Notes under the pieces: generated by a model
Told to the model about the DNA's origin: nothing
The model's input: the letters and a program-made list of their open reading frames with translations, nothing else
The model's database searches: none
Assembly (NCBI GenBank): GCA_946478915.1
Contig: CAMLER010000289.1
Coordinates: 1-6,609, forward strand
Reading direction: 5' to 3'
Length of the DNA: 6,609 nucleotides
From: an uncultured Chryseolinea sp.
GTDB lineage: Bacteria; Bacteroidota; Bacteroidia; Cytophagales; Cyclobacteriaceae
Program-made: the position numbers and the translations under genes
Shown: piece by piece, positions 1 through 6,608 of the stretch
How the letters are laid out: each line of letters starts with the position of its first letter
Position numbering within the stretch: position 1 is the first letter of the stretch

Positions 1-221
1 AAATTTCAAAAGATCTCATGAAATGTTTGAAAGATGATCCTGAAGCACTTCAATTTTTTAAGGCCCTGCCAAAATCTCACCAAAACTATTTCAGTAATTG
101 GATCGAAAGTGCAAAGACGTCAGCAACCAAAACAAAACGGATTGTGATGGCTGTTGATGGTTTAGGTAAGAAGCAAGGATTCGGAGAAATGATACGTGCT
201 AATAAGAACAATCCTTCTTAA
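1..221 (+). CDS. YdeI/OmpD-associated family protein, C-terminal part (cut by left edge)
   Basis: The reading frame is open to the left edge with no stop, so this is the 3' end of a longer gene; the first complete codon is at position 3 and the stop TAA is at 219-221. The visible peptide carries the typical C-terminal signature of the YdeI/OmpD-associated (bacteriocin-protection, OmdA-like) family: an acidic 'DDPEA...FF..L' stretch, then 'LPKSH..YF..WIESAK', then 'T+TKRI' and a 'GLGKKQGF' tail. The ATG at 18 is internal to this conserved block and is unlikely to be the true start, because the residues before it (I-S-K-D-L) fit the family pattern ahead of the 'DDPEA' element. The biochemical role of the family is poorly defined; a link to envelope stress or bacteriocin resistance is suggested by name only. 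It ends 18 bp before the dehydrogenase gene on the same strand, so a shared transcript is possible. The family call is fairly secure; function is not assigned. Confidence 0.8.
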   Translation, partial: ISKDLMKCLKDDPEALQFFKALPKSHQNYFSNWIESAKTSATKTKRIVMAVDGLGKKQGFGEMIRANKNNPS

Positions 222-239
222 GTTTAAGAAATTTATACA

Positions 240-1001
240 ATGAAAATCTTTGAAAACCAGGTAGCGATTGTCACTGGCGCTGGACAGGGAATTGGTCTGG
301 AGATTTGCCGTCAATTGGTTCAGCAGGGAGCTAAAGTTATTTTAAATGATGTTGATGAGTCCCTGGCTCGAAAAGCGGCGCGCAGCGTGATAGAAGACGA
401 AAGCATCTGTACGCCTTATGCCGGCGACGCGGCGGACTTCAATTTTATTCAGAACCTCGTAGACGATTGTATTAGTCGGCATGGCAAGGTAGATATTGTA
501 ATAGCAAATGCGGGCATAACTCTCTTTGGTGACTTCTTCGAGTACAAACACGAGGATTTTATGAAGGTGATGAACCTGAATTTAGGAGGCAGCTTTTTCC
601 TGACACAAGCAGCATCAATTCGAATGAAAGAAAATAAGACAGGCGGAAGGATATTGCTCATGTCGTCCGTCACAGGGCACCAGGCGCATAAGAATCTGGC
701 TGCGTACGGTATGTCTAAGGCCGCACTTGAAATGTTAGCCAAAACGTTGGTTGTTGAGTTATCGCCCTTTCAGATCACTATAAATGCAATTGCTCCAGGG
801 GCTACGTTGACTGAGCGGACTGCGACCGACCCGGAATATGAATCAACCTGGTCGAGAATCACGCCAACCGGACGACCGGCTAACGTTGGCGATATTGCAC
901 AGGCAGCGCTTTTTTTGGTATCGCCGCTGGCCGGACATATCACAGGGCAGACATTAATCGTCGATGGCGGGTGGACCAGTACCAGCCCTTCGCCCTATTA
1001 A
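240..1001 (+). CDS. SDR family NAD(P)-dependent oxidoreductase (classical short-chain dehydrogenase)
   Basis: The 253-residue protein has the usual length of a classical SDR and all its landmarks: the Rossmann dinucleotide motif T-G-A-G-Q-G-I-G at residues 12-19, N-A-G at 90-92, and a catalytic tetrad of N114, S143, Y156 and K160, with Y and K in the Y-x-x-x-K motif. The 'N-A-I-A-P-G' strand follows at 182-187, and the C-terminal 'GQTLIVDGG' block is typical of FabG-like enzymes. Asp37 at the end of the second beta strand suggests a preference for NAD(H) over NADP(H); this is inference from the family rule. It should be a soluble cytoplasmic enzyme oxidising a secondary alcohol or reducing a ketone. 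The substrate cannot be told, and FabG, sugar or polyol dehydrogenase, or a catabolic reductase all remain possible. The ATG at 240 is the first after an in-frame TAA at 225-227. No Shine-Dalgarno sequence precedes it. It is convergent with the trehalose gene. Confidence 0.95.
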   Translation: MKIFENQVAIVTGAGQGIGLEICRQLVQQGAKVILNDVDESLARKAARSVIEDESICTPYAGDAADFNFIQNLVDDCISRHGKVDIVIANAGITLFGDFFEYKHEDFMKVMNLNLGGSFFLTQAASIRMKENKTGGRILLMSSVTGHQAHKNLAAYGMSKAALEMLAKTLVVELSPFQITINAIAPGATLTERTATDPEYESTWSRITPTGRPANVGDIAQAALFLVSPLAGHITGQTLIVDGGWTSTSPSPY

Positions 1002-1012
1002 CGTGTTAAGGG
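993..1012 (+). terminator. Weak hairpin at the end of the SDR gene, possible terminator
   Basis: An imperfect inverted repeat overlaps the SDR stop codon. CCCT and TAA on the left pair with TTAAGGG on the right across a CGTG loop, with a two-base bulge in the left arm. It is followed by TCTTGT rather than a clean T tract, so it is a poor intrinsic terminator. Its position in the convergent gap between the SDR and trehalose genes is the main reason to list it. Confidence 0.2.
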
Positions 1013-1086
1013 TCTTGTAAACGGCGATTAAGGTTAATAAGGACTAAGGGAATAGGGGCACGCAAAAGTTTTGAAAGCAAAATTGA

Positions 1087-3315
1087 TTAATCGGCAAACG
1101 CGTTGAGCAGACTGATTATTTCCTTTTGATTGCTAACGGAATATTGTGCCACGGAATGCCCCGGTCCAACCTTAATGGTCAGCGCCTGGTTGGCCAGTGA
1201 CCTGAACATATCTTCATCGGTCTTGTCGTCTCCCACGACCAGGACAAACTCACTTTGTGTTTCTTCAAGTATCTTTTTTGCAGCAACCCCTTTATCGACA
1301 CCAGCCACTCTGATCTCAATCACTTTATTACCATCTATTACCTGGAGCTGGCCATTTCTTACAAGGTGGAACAGACTATCGAGAAGTTCGCGCGACCTGA
1401 CAAATCCAAGCTCAGGATCAACATTGCGGTAATGCCACGCTAGAGTATGATTCTTTTCTTCGATGAAAGAACGAGGACTGCGTTTTACAAACATCTCCAA
1501 TGTGGGTTTCAGCATCATTTTCCAGCTTTGGTCGATCCCTTTTTCTAAAGCCCAGTCCTTTCTAATTCTCTTTATTGCTGCGCCATGTTCGGCGACGAGA
1601 TTAACGGGGACACCGTGGAACCACTCCTCCAAAATTTTAGAGTCGCGTCCGCTGATAATTGTAAGATTGGTCTTTTCGTCGGAGCCCAATTGCGCAAGAA
1701 GTCTTAAAAGACTCTTGTCCGGCATGGCTTCACGCGGATGCCGGGCAAATGGAACTAGTGTGCCATCGTAGTCAAGCAGTAAGTCCCGGCTGCTGGCTCT
1801 TTTGAAATTTTGAATGATCTCAGTGCGAATGGACGAAGTGATATACTTTTTACTCTCGCGGGCTTGTTGTTCCTTTACACCTTCAAGCTGTTGCAAAAAA
1901 TCGTGAACCCAACTGGAAACGTCATAGCTTGAGAGACGCTGACGCATCAATGATAGTCTTTCTGACTGTTCTGCTAGCGGCATCGTGAGCGCCTGTTGCA
2001 CGGCGGTAGCAACTTCCTGTGAATCCAACGGATTTACTGGTATTGCTTCTCCAAGTTCGTTAGCGGCACCAGCGAGCTCACTTAATATTAAAACTCCTTT
2101 TTCGGCAACGGATGCTACGAACTCTTTGGCGACCAGGTTCATTCCGTCGCGCAAGGGTGTTATTAGAGCGACGTCCGCCGATTGATACAGCGCGCAAAGT
2201 TCGTCAAAGGTTATCTGACTATATCGATAGATAATTGGTTGCCATGAAAGCGTCGAATATTTGCCGTTGATCCTTCCAACCTCTTCTTCAATGAGTTTTC
2301 TTCTTTCATTATACCTGGAAATGATTTGTCGTGAAGGAACAACCACCAGAATAAATACAATTTTTTCCAACCATTCGGGATGAGCCTTCAAAAACCTTTC
2401 AAAACCTGTTAGCCGGTGCGTTACACCTTTAGTGTAATCAAGCCTGTCTACCGAGAATATTATCTTCTTATCAGGGAAGTTTTCTGCGATAGAGCGTTTC
2501 GCTTCAATAACCTCCTCTTTTTGAGCGGCGTTATTAAATTTATCAAAGTCGACACCCAATGGAAATAAGTCCGCCTTAACCAATCGGTTTTCGAATGCAA
2601 TGACCCGATATTGGTGATCATGCCCTAACACCATGCGAACGGTTTTCAGAAAATGCTGAACATACTCGTGAGTATGAAAACCAATAAGATCAGAGCCAAG
2701 CAGGCCGCGAACAATTTTTTCTTTCCATGGTCGATGGAGAAGGCGAAATATTTCGTAGGAAGGAAATGGAATATGCAGGAAAAAGCCAATTGTTACCTCA
2801 GGAATCTTCTCCCGGATAATTCCCGGCACAAGGAACAACTGATAGTCGTGTATCCATACCGTATCACCCGGCCGGACCACGTTTAGCAAACAATCAGCGA
2901 ACTGCTGATTTACTTGTTCATATTTTTCAAAGAAGTCCGAATCATAGATAACGTAAGAAGGAAAATAATGGAACAGTGGCCAGATCGTTGCATTACAAAA
3001 CCCATTATAGTATTTATTGTAAACCTTGGGTTCAATGAAGAGTGGTACAATTTCAAAATCGACTTCTGTTCGTTCCAATTTTGCCCACCTTTTTTCAGGG
3101 AAATCTGCAGCGCCAACCCAAATTTTTTCCTGGAAAGTATCCGGTGTGGACTGCTGGTCAAAATAGCTCTTTAACGCGGTTACCAGGCCCCCATCACTTT
3201 GCTTGATAAATACTTTGCCATTCTTTTCTGCAAGCTGAATCGGTAATCGGTTCGAAACGAGAATTAGCCTTGAACTCGCGCGTTCTTTCATTGCGGAAGG
3301 ACTTTCTTCATTCAT
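1087..3315 (-). CDS. Bifunctional trehalose-6-phosphate synthase / trehalose-6-phosphate phosphatase
   Basis: This 742-residue cytoplasmic enzyme should make trehalose in two steps: UDP-glucose plus glucose-6-phosphate to trehalose-6-phosphate, then dephosphorylation. Residues about 15-480 form an OtsA-type GT20 synthase: 'LILVSNRLPI' at 17-26, the G-G-L loop at 42-44, 'WIHDYQL' with D157, 'HIPFP' from H181, 'VDRLDYTKG' with R291 and K296 (matching R262 and K267 of E. coli OtsA), and 'PLRDGMNLVAKEF' at 387-399. Residues about 500-742 form an OtsB-type HAD phosphatase: D-Y-D-G-T at 515-519 with the nucleophile and acid aspartates, 'ISGRD' at 554-558, 'AEHGA' at 575-579, 'DKG' at 674-676, and 'GDDKTDEDMF' at 695-704. 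All key residues are intact in both halves, so both activities are expected. Fused synthase-phosphatase proteins are well known in Bacteroidota. The ATG lacks a Shine-Dalgarno sequence. The glycosyltransferase gene upstream points the same way with a 92-bp gap, so cotranscription is possible. It corresponds to a fusion of otsA and otsB. Confidence 0.97.
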   Translation of the reverse strand: MNEESPSAMKERASSRLILVSNRLPIQLAEKNGKVFIKQSDGGLVTALKSYFDQQSTPDTFQEKIWVGAADFPEKRWAKLERTEVDFEIVPLFIEPKVYNKYYNGFCNATIWPLFHYFPSYVIYDSDFFEKYEQVNQQFADCLLNVVRPGDTVWIHDYQLFLVPGIIREKIPEVTIGFFLHIPFPSYEIFRLLHRPWKEKIVRGLLGSDLIGFHTHEYVQHFLKTVRMVLGHDHQYRVIAFENRLVKADLFPLGVDFDKFNNAAQKEEVIEAKRSIAENFPDKKIIFSVDRLDYTKGVTHRLTGFERFLKAHPEWLEKIVFILVVVPSRQIISRYNERRKLIEEEVGRINGKYSTLSWQPIIYRYSQITFDELCALYQSADVALITPLRDGMNLVAKEFVASVAEKGVLILSELAGAANELGEAIPVNPLDSQEVATAVQQALTMPLAEQSERLSLMRQRLSSYDVSSWVHDFLQQLEGVKEQQARESKKYITSSIRTEIIQNFKRASSRDLLLDYDGTLVPFARHPREAMPDKSLLRLLAQLGSDEKTNLTIISGRDSKILEEWFHGVPVNLVAEHGAAIKRIRKDWALEKGIDQSWKMMLKPTLEMFVKRSPRSFIEEKNHTLAWHYRNVDPELGFVRSRELLDSLFHLVRNGQLQVIDGNKVIEIRVAGVDKGVAAKKILEETQSEFVLVVGDDKTDEDMFRSLANQALTIKVGPGHSVAQYSVSNQKEIISLLNAFAD

Positions 3316-3407
3316 GCTGCTATAATAGACAATCGTAGAGTATAAATTGTTCAGGGAATAGCGCCCCGGTAAAGAATCAAAACAAATTAGCTACGACGCA
3401 CTGTGAC

Positions 3408-4400
3408 TCATCCTTTGGTCGGCTCAGTGGAAATATTTACGAGAGTTGATCCATTTGTATTAACAGGCACCGCTCCAACCGCGGCACGCCCTACAAATGT
3501 TAGAAAGGAGCCCAGTGTCTTGAGCGCAAATGCAGGCCACCGTCTAAAAGCGCCGAAGAGTACCCTTATATTGGTATCCTTCAGCGTGCGTACCATCATT
3601 GAACGATAGAATTCTTTGGAATATCCCATTGCTGCTAGCCTGCGAACTACTTCCGGTACATGCTTATATTGCATTAGGATTGATGATCGAGGATCTTTTT
3701 GCCAATAGCTTGTTGCGAGAACGCATACGAGGTAATTCTCCTTTGAAACAATCGTTCTACCATTCGCGGCGCAATAGCCAGAGAGGTATGCCAGATACAT
3801 CCAGTTTTCGGCGCCATCAGGCCACATCCGCGCAGCATGCATCAATAAATCTGTTCGATAAATAGCAGCTGTGAGAAAAATAACAGACCCGACACTTTTT
3901 GTAATACAATGTTCAAATATTAGTTTTCCATCCTTGGTGCCGTCCTCACTTTCAATGTCAAACCAGCGATCACCGATTATCGTTGGAGGATGCACTTCTT
4001 CGCCGGTTAAATGATCGCGTCCTGAAAAATTCAGAAGCAACAAAGACAAATCATCATATTTCTTGAATTTTTCGATTACATATGGAATCGTTCTATCTTG
4101 AATTGGATCATCGTCTCCTACAGCCCAAACGTATTTTGTATGACCAGAAGTCAAGCACTTGCCAATATTTCGCATGACGCCGATATTCTCACTATTCCGG
4201 GAGGATCGGAATGTGACGTTGCCCAAAGCGTTTTTCCATTTACTTATGATCTCCTGAGTATTGTCCGTTGAGCAATTATCTGATACAAAAATTTCAATTT
4301 CATTTTCAAACCCTTTGATCGCGTTTGCAAGCCATGCCAATTGAACGTCGAGTTTTCCGGCGCGGTTAAATGTAGGTATGGCTATTGTCAGGAGTTTCAT
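3408..4400 (-). CDS. Family 2 glycosyltransferase (GT-A fold)
   Basis: Starting at the ATG at 4400 the protein has 330 residues and opens directly with the first strand of a GT2 domain, 'MKLLTIAIPTFNR'. It continues with 'IFVSDNCSTDNT' at 37-48 (nucleotide-binding region), 'NIGVMRNIG' at 72-80, and 'WAVGDDDPI' at 92-100, which contains the D-x-D metal and nucleotide-sugar motif. A later 'GAENWMYLAYLSGY' block (196-209) may include the acidic acceptor-side residues. The C-terminal part (about 280-315) has basic and hydrophobic stretches that could lie on the membrane. It should transfer a sugar from a nucleotide donor to a glycan, probably at the cytoplasmic face of the inner membrane. The opening resembles abequosyltransferase-like GT2 enzymes of O-antigen loci, but donor and acceptor cannot be assigned. 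An in-frame GTG at 4430 would add 10 residues with no family similarity; ATG is preferred. It is divergent from the flippase gene, which fits surface-polysaccharide synthesis. Confidence 0.9.
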   Translation of the reverse strand: MKLLTIAIPTFNRAGKLDVQLAWLANAIKGFENEIEIFVSDNCSTDNTQEIISKWKNALGNVTFRSSRNSENIGVMRNIGKCLTSGHTKYVWAVGDDDPIQDRTIPYVIEKFKKYDDLSLLLLNFSGRDHLTGEEVHPPTIIGDRWFDIESEDGTKDGKLIFEHCITKSVGSVIFLTAAIYRTDLLMHAARMWPDGAENWMYLAYLSGYCAANGRTIVSKENYLVCVLATSYWQKDPRSSILMQYKHVPEVVRRLAAMGYSKEFYRSMMVRTLKDTNIRVLFGAFRRWPAFALKTLGSFLTFVGRAAVGAVPVNTNGSTLVNISTEPTKG

Positions 4401-4480
4401 GGTGAATGCGTTTATATTTACATGCGGCACTGAATAATAAGATGACTTCCAAAAGAGGTTTTACGATTCACAAAGGGTCA

Positions 4481-4508
4481 TAAAACTAATCAAGAATAGA
4501 CTTTCAAA
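4481..4508 (-). promoter_or_regulatory. Weak Bacteroidota-type promoter candidate for the glycosyltransferase gene
   Basis: Read on the minus strand, TTTG (4508-4505) is followed after 16 bases by TAGTTTTA (4488-4481). This matches seven of the eight positions of the TAnnTTTG -7 element, counting the two free positions. The known spacing is usually a little longer, about 17-23 bases, and the final G is replaced by A. It lies about 80 bp before the ATG at 4400. It is only a pattern match. Confidence 0.22.
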
Positions 4509-4544
4509 AAACATAGTATAAATAATTAAATAAAACGCTGCGCA

Positions 4545-4559
4545 ACGGATTGCATCCGT
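4545..4559. other. Short perfect hairpin (6-bp stem, 3-base loop)
   Basis: ACGGAT and ATCCGT form a perfect six-base inverted repeat around TGC. On the minus strand it is followed by TGCGCAGCG and then TTTTATTT, so the T-rich run is not adjacent to the stem. It may be a weak terminator, a protein-binding site or chance. It lies roughly a third of the way into the divergent intergenic region. Confidence 0.3.
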
Positions 4560-4696
4560 CCCAGAATTGGTCATTCTCCCAAGATGCACATTGTTGATAG
4601 TCCTCCCTGCCATTCTTCGCCGTCTTTCATGATGCTAATACGGCGCAGAAAAAACATGGATACGAAGCTTCAAGCTTAAAACCGAATAGTTAATGT

Positions 4697-4704
4697 TATG
4701 TTTG
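4697..4704 (+). promoter_or_regulatory. TAnnTTTG -7 promoter element candidate upstream of the flippase gene
   Basis: TATGTTTG is a perfect match to the TAnnTTTG -7 element recognised by the Bacteroidota primary sigma factor. It is in the right orientation for the flippase gene but would give a leader of over 200 nt. I see no clear TTG or TTTG at the expected upstream distance (the 4670s), so the second half of the promoter is missing or weak. Confidence 0.3.
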
Positions 4705-4887
4705 TAAATTTTTAAACTCCTTTTTGGCTTGCACAATGAAAATAGGTTGTGAAGGCTACAAATGATATAATTACAACTATGAAAATTGATTCTGGTGATG
4801 GTGCGAACTAAAATTCTACGAAATAATAGCGCTGCCTCACCTACGGGTCGAGCAAGGGTGTTTAACCAGTTACATTTTCGGTGGCAA

Positions 4888-4917
4888 CTGACATCCTATA
4901 ACGTCACCTCTGACATC
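4888..4917 (+). repeat. Two direct copies of CTGACATC just upstream of the flippase start
   Basis: The octamer CTGACATC occurs at 4888-4895 and again at 4910-4917, with 22 bp from start to start (about two helical turns). The second copy ends 11 bp before the flippase ATG. The spacing would suit a dimeric regulator binding one DNA face or an effect on translation initiation, but two 8-mers can also occur by chance. Confidence 0.3.
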
Positions 4918-4928
4918 TGTTTTGAAAT

Positions 4929-6470
4929 ATGTCTACAGCCGCGCGGTTAATCTCAGGCACTGCGGCATCATGGGTCCAAATTGTTGTAAATATGGGCTCC
5001 CAGGTCGTTTTGGTTCCGATTTACCTGCTTTATTGGGATACTGAAACTTATGGAGTTTGGCTTGCCGTGCAAGGAATAATGAACACGTTGTCAATGCTAG
5101 ATTTGGGGCATCAGAATTTTTTGGCCTACGAATTCTTGCGGCTAGGTCAGGGCAATCGACCAGCGCTAAGTAAGTATTTATGGTCTGGAATTGTGATGGG
5201 GTGGATAATATGTCTGGTTCAGATCATTTTAATAGTCATTTTAATTCTCTCCGGAGCACTCTCATTTTTATTGGGAGATTCTGGTATAGAAAATGCCTCT
5301 CTTGTAGAATCAGCGGCGATCGCTTTAGCATTACAAGGGGTTGCCTGGCTTCTTTTCGCTTCTTCTCCGGGCTTGCTTGGTAGAGCACTAGCCGCATTTG
5401 GATATTTCCCACGTACAGCCTGGTGGACGGCGGTTGGGGTAACGATGACGGCATTATCCCCACTGGTCGCCGTGATCTTGGGGGCAGACTTGGTGATAAC
5501 GAGTCTTGTTTTAGTAATCGGAACGGCCATTTATACAATTCCTATCTACATAGACTTTTTTAAGCTTTTAAGAAAAGAGAAAATTGGGTTTGTAAAACCT
5601 TCAATGGCAATTGGATATATCAACTTTAGAAAGTCGCTGCCACTTCTGGGAAAGTCGCTTTTCGAAAATGTAAGGCAGCAAGGTGTTCGACTTATTCTAA
5701 CGCCACTTGCAGGGCCGGTTGGACTTGTTGCTTTTTCTACGATGCGAACAGGAGCAAATGTTGCTTTACAGGGATTGAACACAATTGTAAATCCGTTGCT
5801 CCCCGATCTAATGAGATTCCTACATGCCCGCGATCAACCGCGCACCGAATCCGCTTTCGCAACTGTGTGGATATTGGTTATTGCCTTTATGGCACCTGGA
5901 GTCGTCATTTTGCAGGCGGTGGTAGAACCTCTTTACCTTTTATGGACACAAAATAAGGTGGCTTTTGACCCTTTACTTTTTGCCATTCTATCGTTTGGCG
6001 TGCTTGTCTATGCCGCAGTACAGCCGGCGGTTGCCGTCGTGATAGGAAACAATTTGACTAAGGTTCAATTGGCCCTCACTACAATTGCCGCTATAATTGT
6101 CTTAGTGTTTCTAATCATCTCAGTACCAATCATTGGCATAGTAGGGGCGGGAGTGGCGTTGTTATTGGCTGAAATCGTAGCTGCCATGGGGTACAAGAAG
6201 CACGCGAAAATGTGGCTAAGGCAAAACAGCCTTCAGTGGCCGAGCCGGGCTTTTCATATTGCACTCACTGCGCTATTAATTGCCGCGGTTTCTTTGGGGG
6301 GAATGATACTTGCGCCTGACTTCAAGTGGATCATCATTGGGATTTCTATGCTTCTTTTTGGATGGAATTTCTTACGATACTGGAGGGTACTACCACAGAT
6401 TGCAAAAGACAATGCAAGAAATATTGGTATGAGGATACCTGGGGTAAGGAGAGTGTTTCGGCGGTTTTAG
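4929..6470 (+). CDS. Polysaccharide flippase-like membrane protein (Wzx/PST type, MOP superfamily)
   Basis: This 513-residue protein is strongly hydrophobic with about 12-14 predicted membrane helices, roughly at residues 10-35, 43-60, 86-113, 128-148, 165-185, 187-208, 255-290 (less regular), 312-336, 347-371, 380-400, 402-420, 443-462 and 466-484. It ends in a basic cytoplasmic tail rich in Arg. Length, the N-terminal 'SWVQIVVNMGSQVVLVPIYL' helix and the following 'YGVWLAVQGI...LDLG' region are typical of Wzx/RfbX-like exporters of O-antigen or exopolysaccharide units. By family, it should flip an undecaprenyl-linked oligosaccharide from the cytoplasmic to the periplasmic face of the inner membrane. 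Its substrate cannot be inferred, and no Wzy polymerase is visible in this window. The ATG at 4929 is the first after an in-frame TGA at 4923-4925, with no Shine-Dalgarno sequence. The divergent glycosyltransferase supports a role in surface glycan synthesis. Other MATE/MOP transporters are a less likely alternative. Confidence 0.88.
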   Translation: MSTAARLISGTAASWVQIVVNMGSQVVLVPIYLLYWDTETYGVWLAVQGIMNTLSMLDLGHQNFLAYEFLRLGQGNRPALSKYLWSGIVMGWIICLVQIILIVILILSGALSFLLGDSGIENASLVESAAIALALQGVAWLLFASSPGLLGRALAAFGYFPRTAWWTAVGVTMTALSPLVAVILGADLVITSLVLVIGTAIYTIPIYIDFFKLLRKEKIGFVKPSMAIGYINFRKSLPLLGKSLFENVRQQGVRLILTPLAGPVGLVAFSTMRTGANVALQGLNTIVNPLLPDLMRFLHARDQPRTESAFATVWILVIAFMAPGVVILQAVVEPLYLLWTQNKVAFDPLLFAILSFGVLVYAAVQPAVAVVIGNNLTKVQLALTTIAAIIVLVFLIISVPIIGIVGAGVALLLAEIVAAMGYKKHAKMWLRQNSLQWPSRAFHIALTALLIAAVSLGGMILAPDFKWIIIGISMLLFGWNFLRYWRVLPQIAKDNARNIGMRIPGVRRVFRRF

Positions 6471-6505
6471 GATGTTGATACCGTTAGGAATGTAAATACA
6501 ACGGG

Positions 6506-6528
6506 CAGAATACCGCAGAGGGATTCTG
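6506..6528 (-). terminator. Hairpin just downstream of the tRNA-like gene, weak terminator candidate
   Basis: CAGAAT (6506-6511) and ATTCTG (6523-6528) form a six-base inverted repeat with an 11-base loop, starting 4 bases past the tRNA-like 3' end in its direction of transcription. It is not followed by a T tract. It lies between the convergent flippase gene and the tRNA-like gene, where termination would be expected from both sides. Confidence 0.2.
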
Positions 6529-6531
6529 ATG

Positions 6532-6608
6532 TGGGAGCTGAGGGGTTTGAACCACCGACCCTCCCGACTATAAGTCGGGATGCTCTGAACCAGCTGAGCT
6601 AAGCTTTT
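6532..6608 (-). tRNA. tRNA-Ile-like gene, anticodon UAU, probably degenerate
   Basis: Read on the minus strand this folds as a cloverleaf. The D arm is GCTC/GAGC (6599-6596 with 6585-6582) around AGCTGGTTCA, preceded by T8-A9. The anticodon loop CTTATAG (6574-6568) has U33 and anticodon UAU at 6572-6570. The variable loop is GGGTC, the T loop TTCAAAC (6551-6545), and the 3' acceptor side AGCTCCC (6539-6533) is followed by discriminator A at 6532. CCA is not encoded. Several defects are visible. The first three acceptor positions are AAA opposite CCC, so only four of seven pairs form. The T stem has a U-C mismatch in the middle. The anticodon stem is six pairs, or seven if C32-G38 also pairs, instead of five. 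UAU predicts isoleucine for AUA codons. It could be a tRNA pseudogene, an integration-generated copy, or a divergent functional tRNA. The tRNA-like nature is clear; functionality is doubtful. Confidence 0.65.

Larger units (their letters stand above)
4401..4928. other. Divergent intergenic region between glycosyltransferase and flippase genes
   Basis: No convincing gene is present in these 528 bp. The longest readings are short (about 30 codons from the ATG in 'AAGATGCAC' near 4581; 10 codons from 4779) and resemble nothing I know. The region is A+T-rich on both flanks and must hold the promoters of the two divergent genes. It contains a short perfect hairpin, two weak Bacteroidota-type promoter candidates, two AAGCTT hexamers one base apart at 4665-4677, and an 8-bp direct repeat just before the flippase start; the notable ones are listed separately. 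Confidence 0.6.

Noticed and set aside
342..742. Two overlapping open frames on the minus strand inside the dehydrogenase gene
   Set aside because: They lie wholly within a gene with a complete set of SDR motifs, resemble no family, and are explained as antisense shadows.
1069..1082. TTTTG/CAAAA hairpin downstream of the trehalose gene as a terminator
   Set aside because: The five-base stem is almost all A-T and has no following T tract in the right direction; such a structure is expected often in A+T-rich gaps.
1130..1771. Plus-strand open frames antisense to the phosphatase half of the trehalose gene
   Set aside because: Low-complexity composition rich in Ser, Leu and Arg, no family motifs, and complete overlap with conserved HAD phosphatase coding sequence.
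2910..3174. Open frames on both strands over the N-terminal part of the trehalose synthase domain
   Set aside because: The GT20 reading frame is intact here and carries conserved motifs; the other frames have no recognisable features.
3333..3396. TCGTAG ... CTACGA inverted repeat in the gap before the trehalose gene
   Set aside because: Only six bases per arm with over 50 bases between them, and no further extension of the pairing; likely chance.
4779..4811. Ten-codon open frame (MKIDSGDGAN) in the intergenic region
   Set aside because: Too short to judge, no ribosome binding site, and no attenuator-like structure or repeated codons that would mark a leader peptide.
5219..5782. Minus-strand open frames inside the flippase gene
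   Set aside because: Antisense shadows of a membrane protein gene, without plausible start context or family resemblance.
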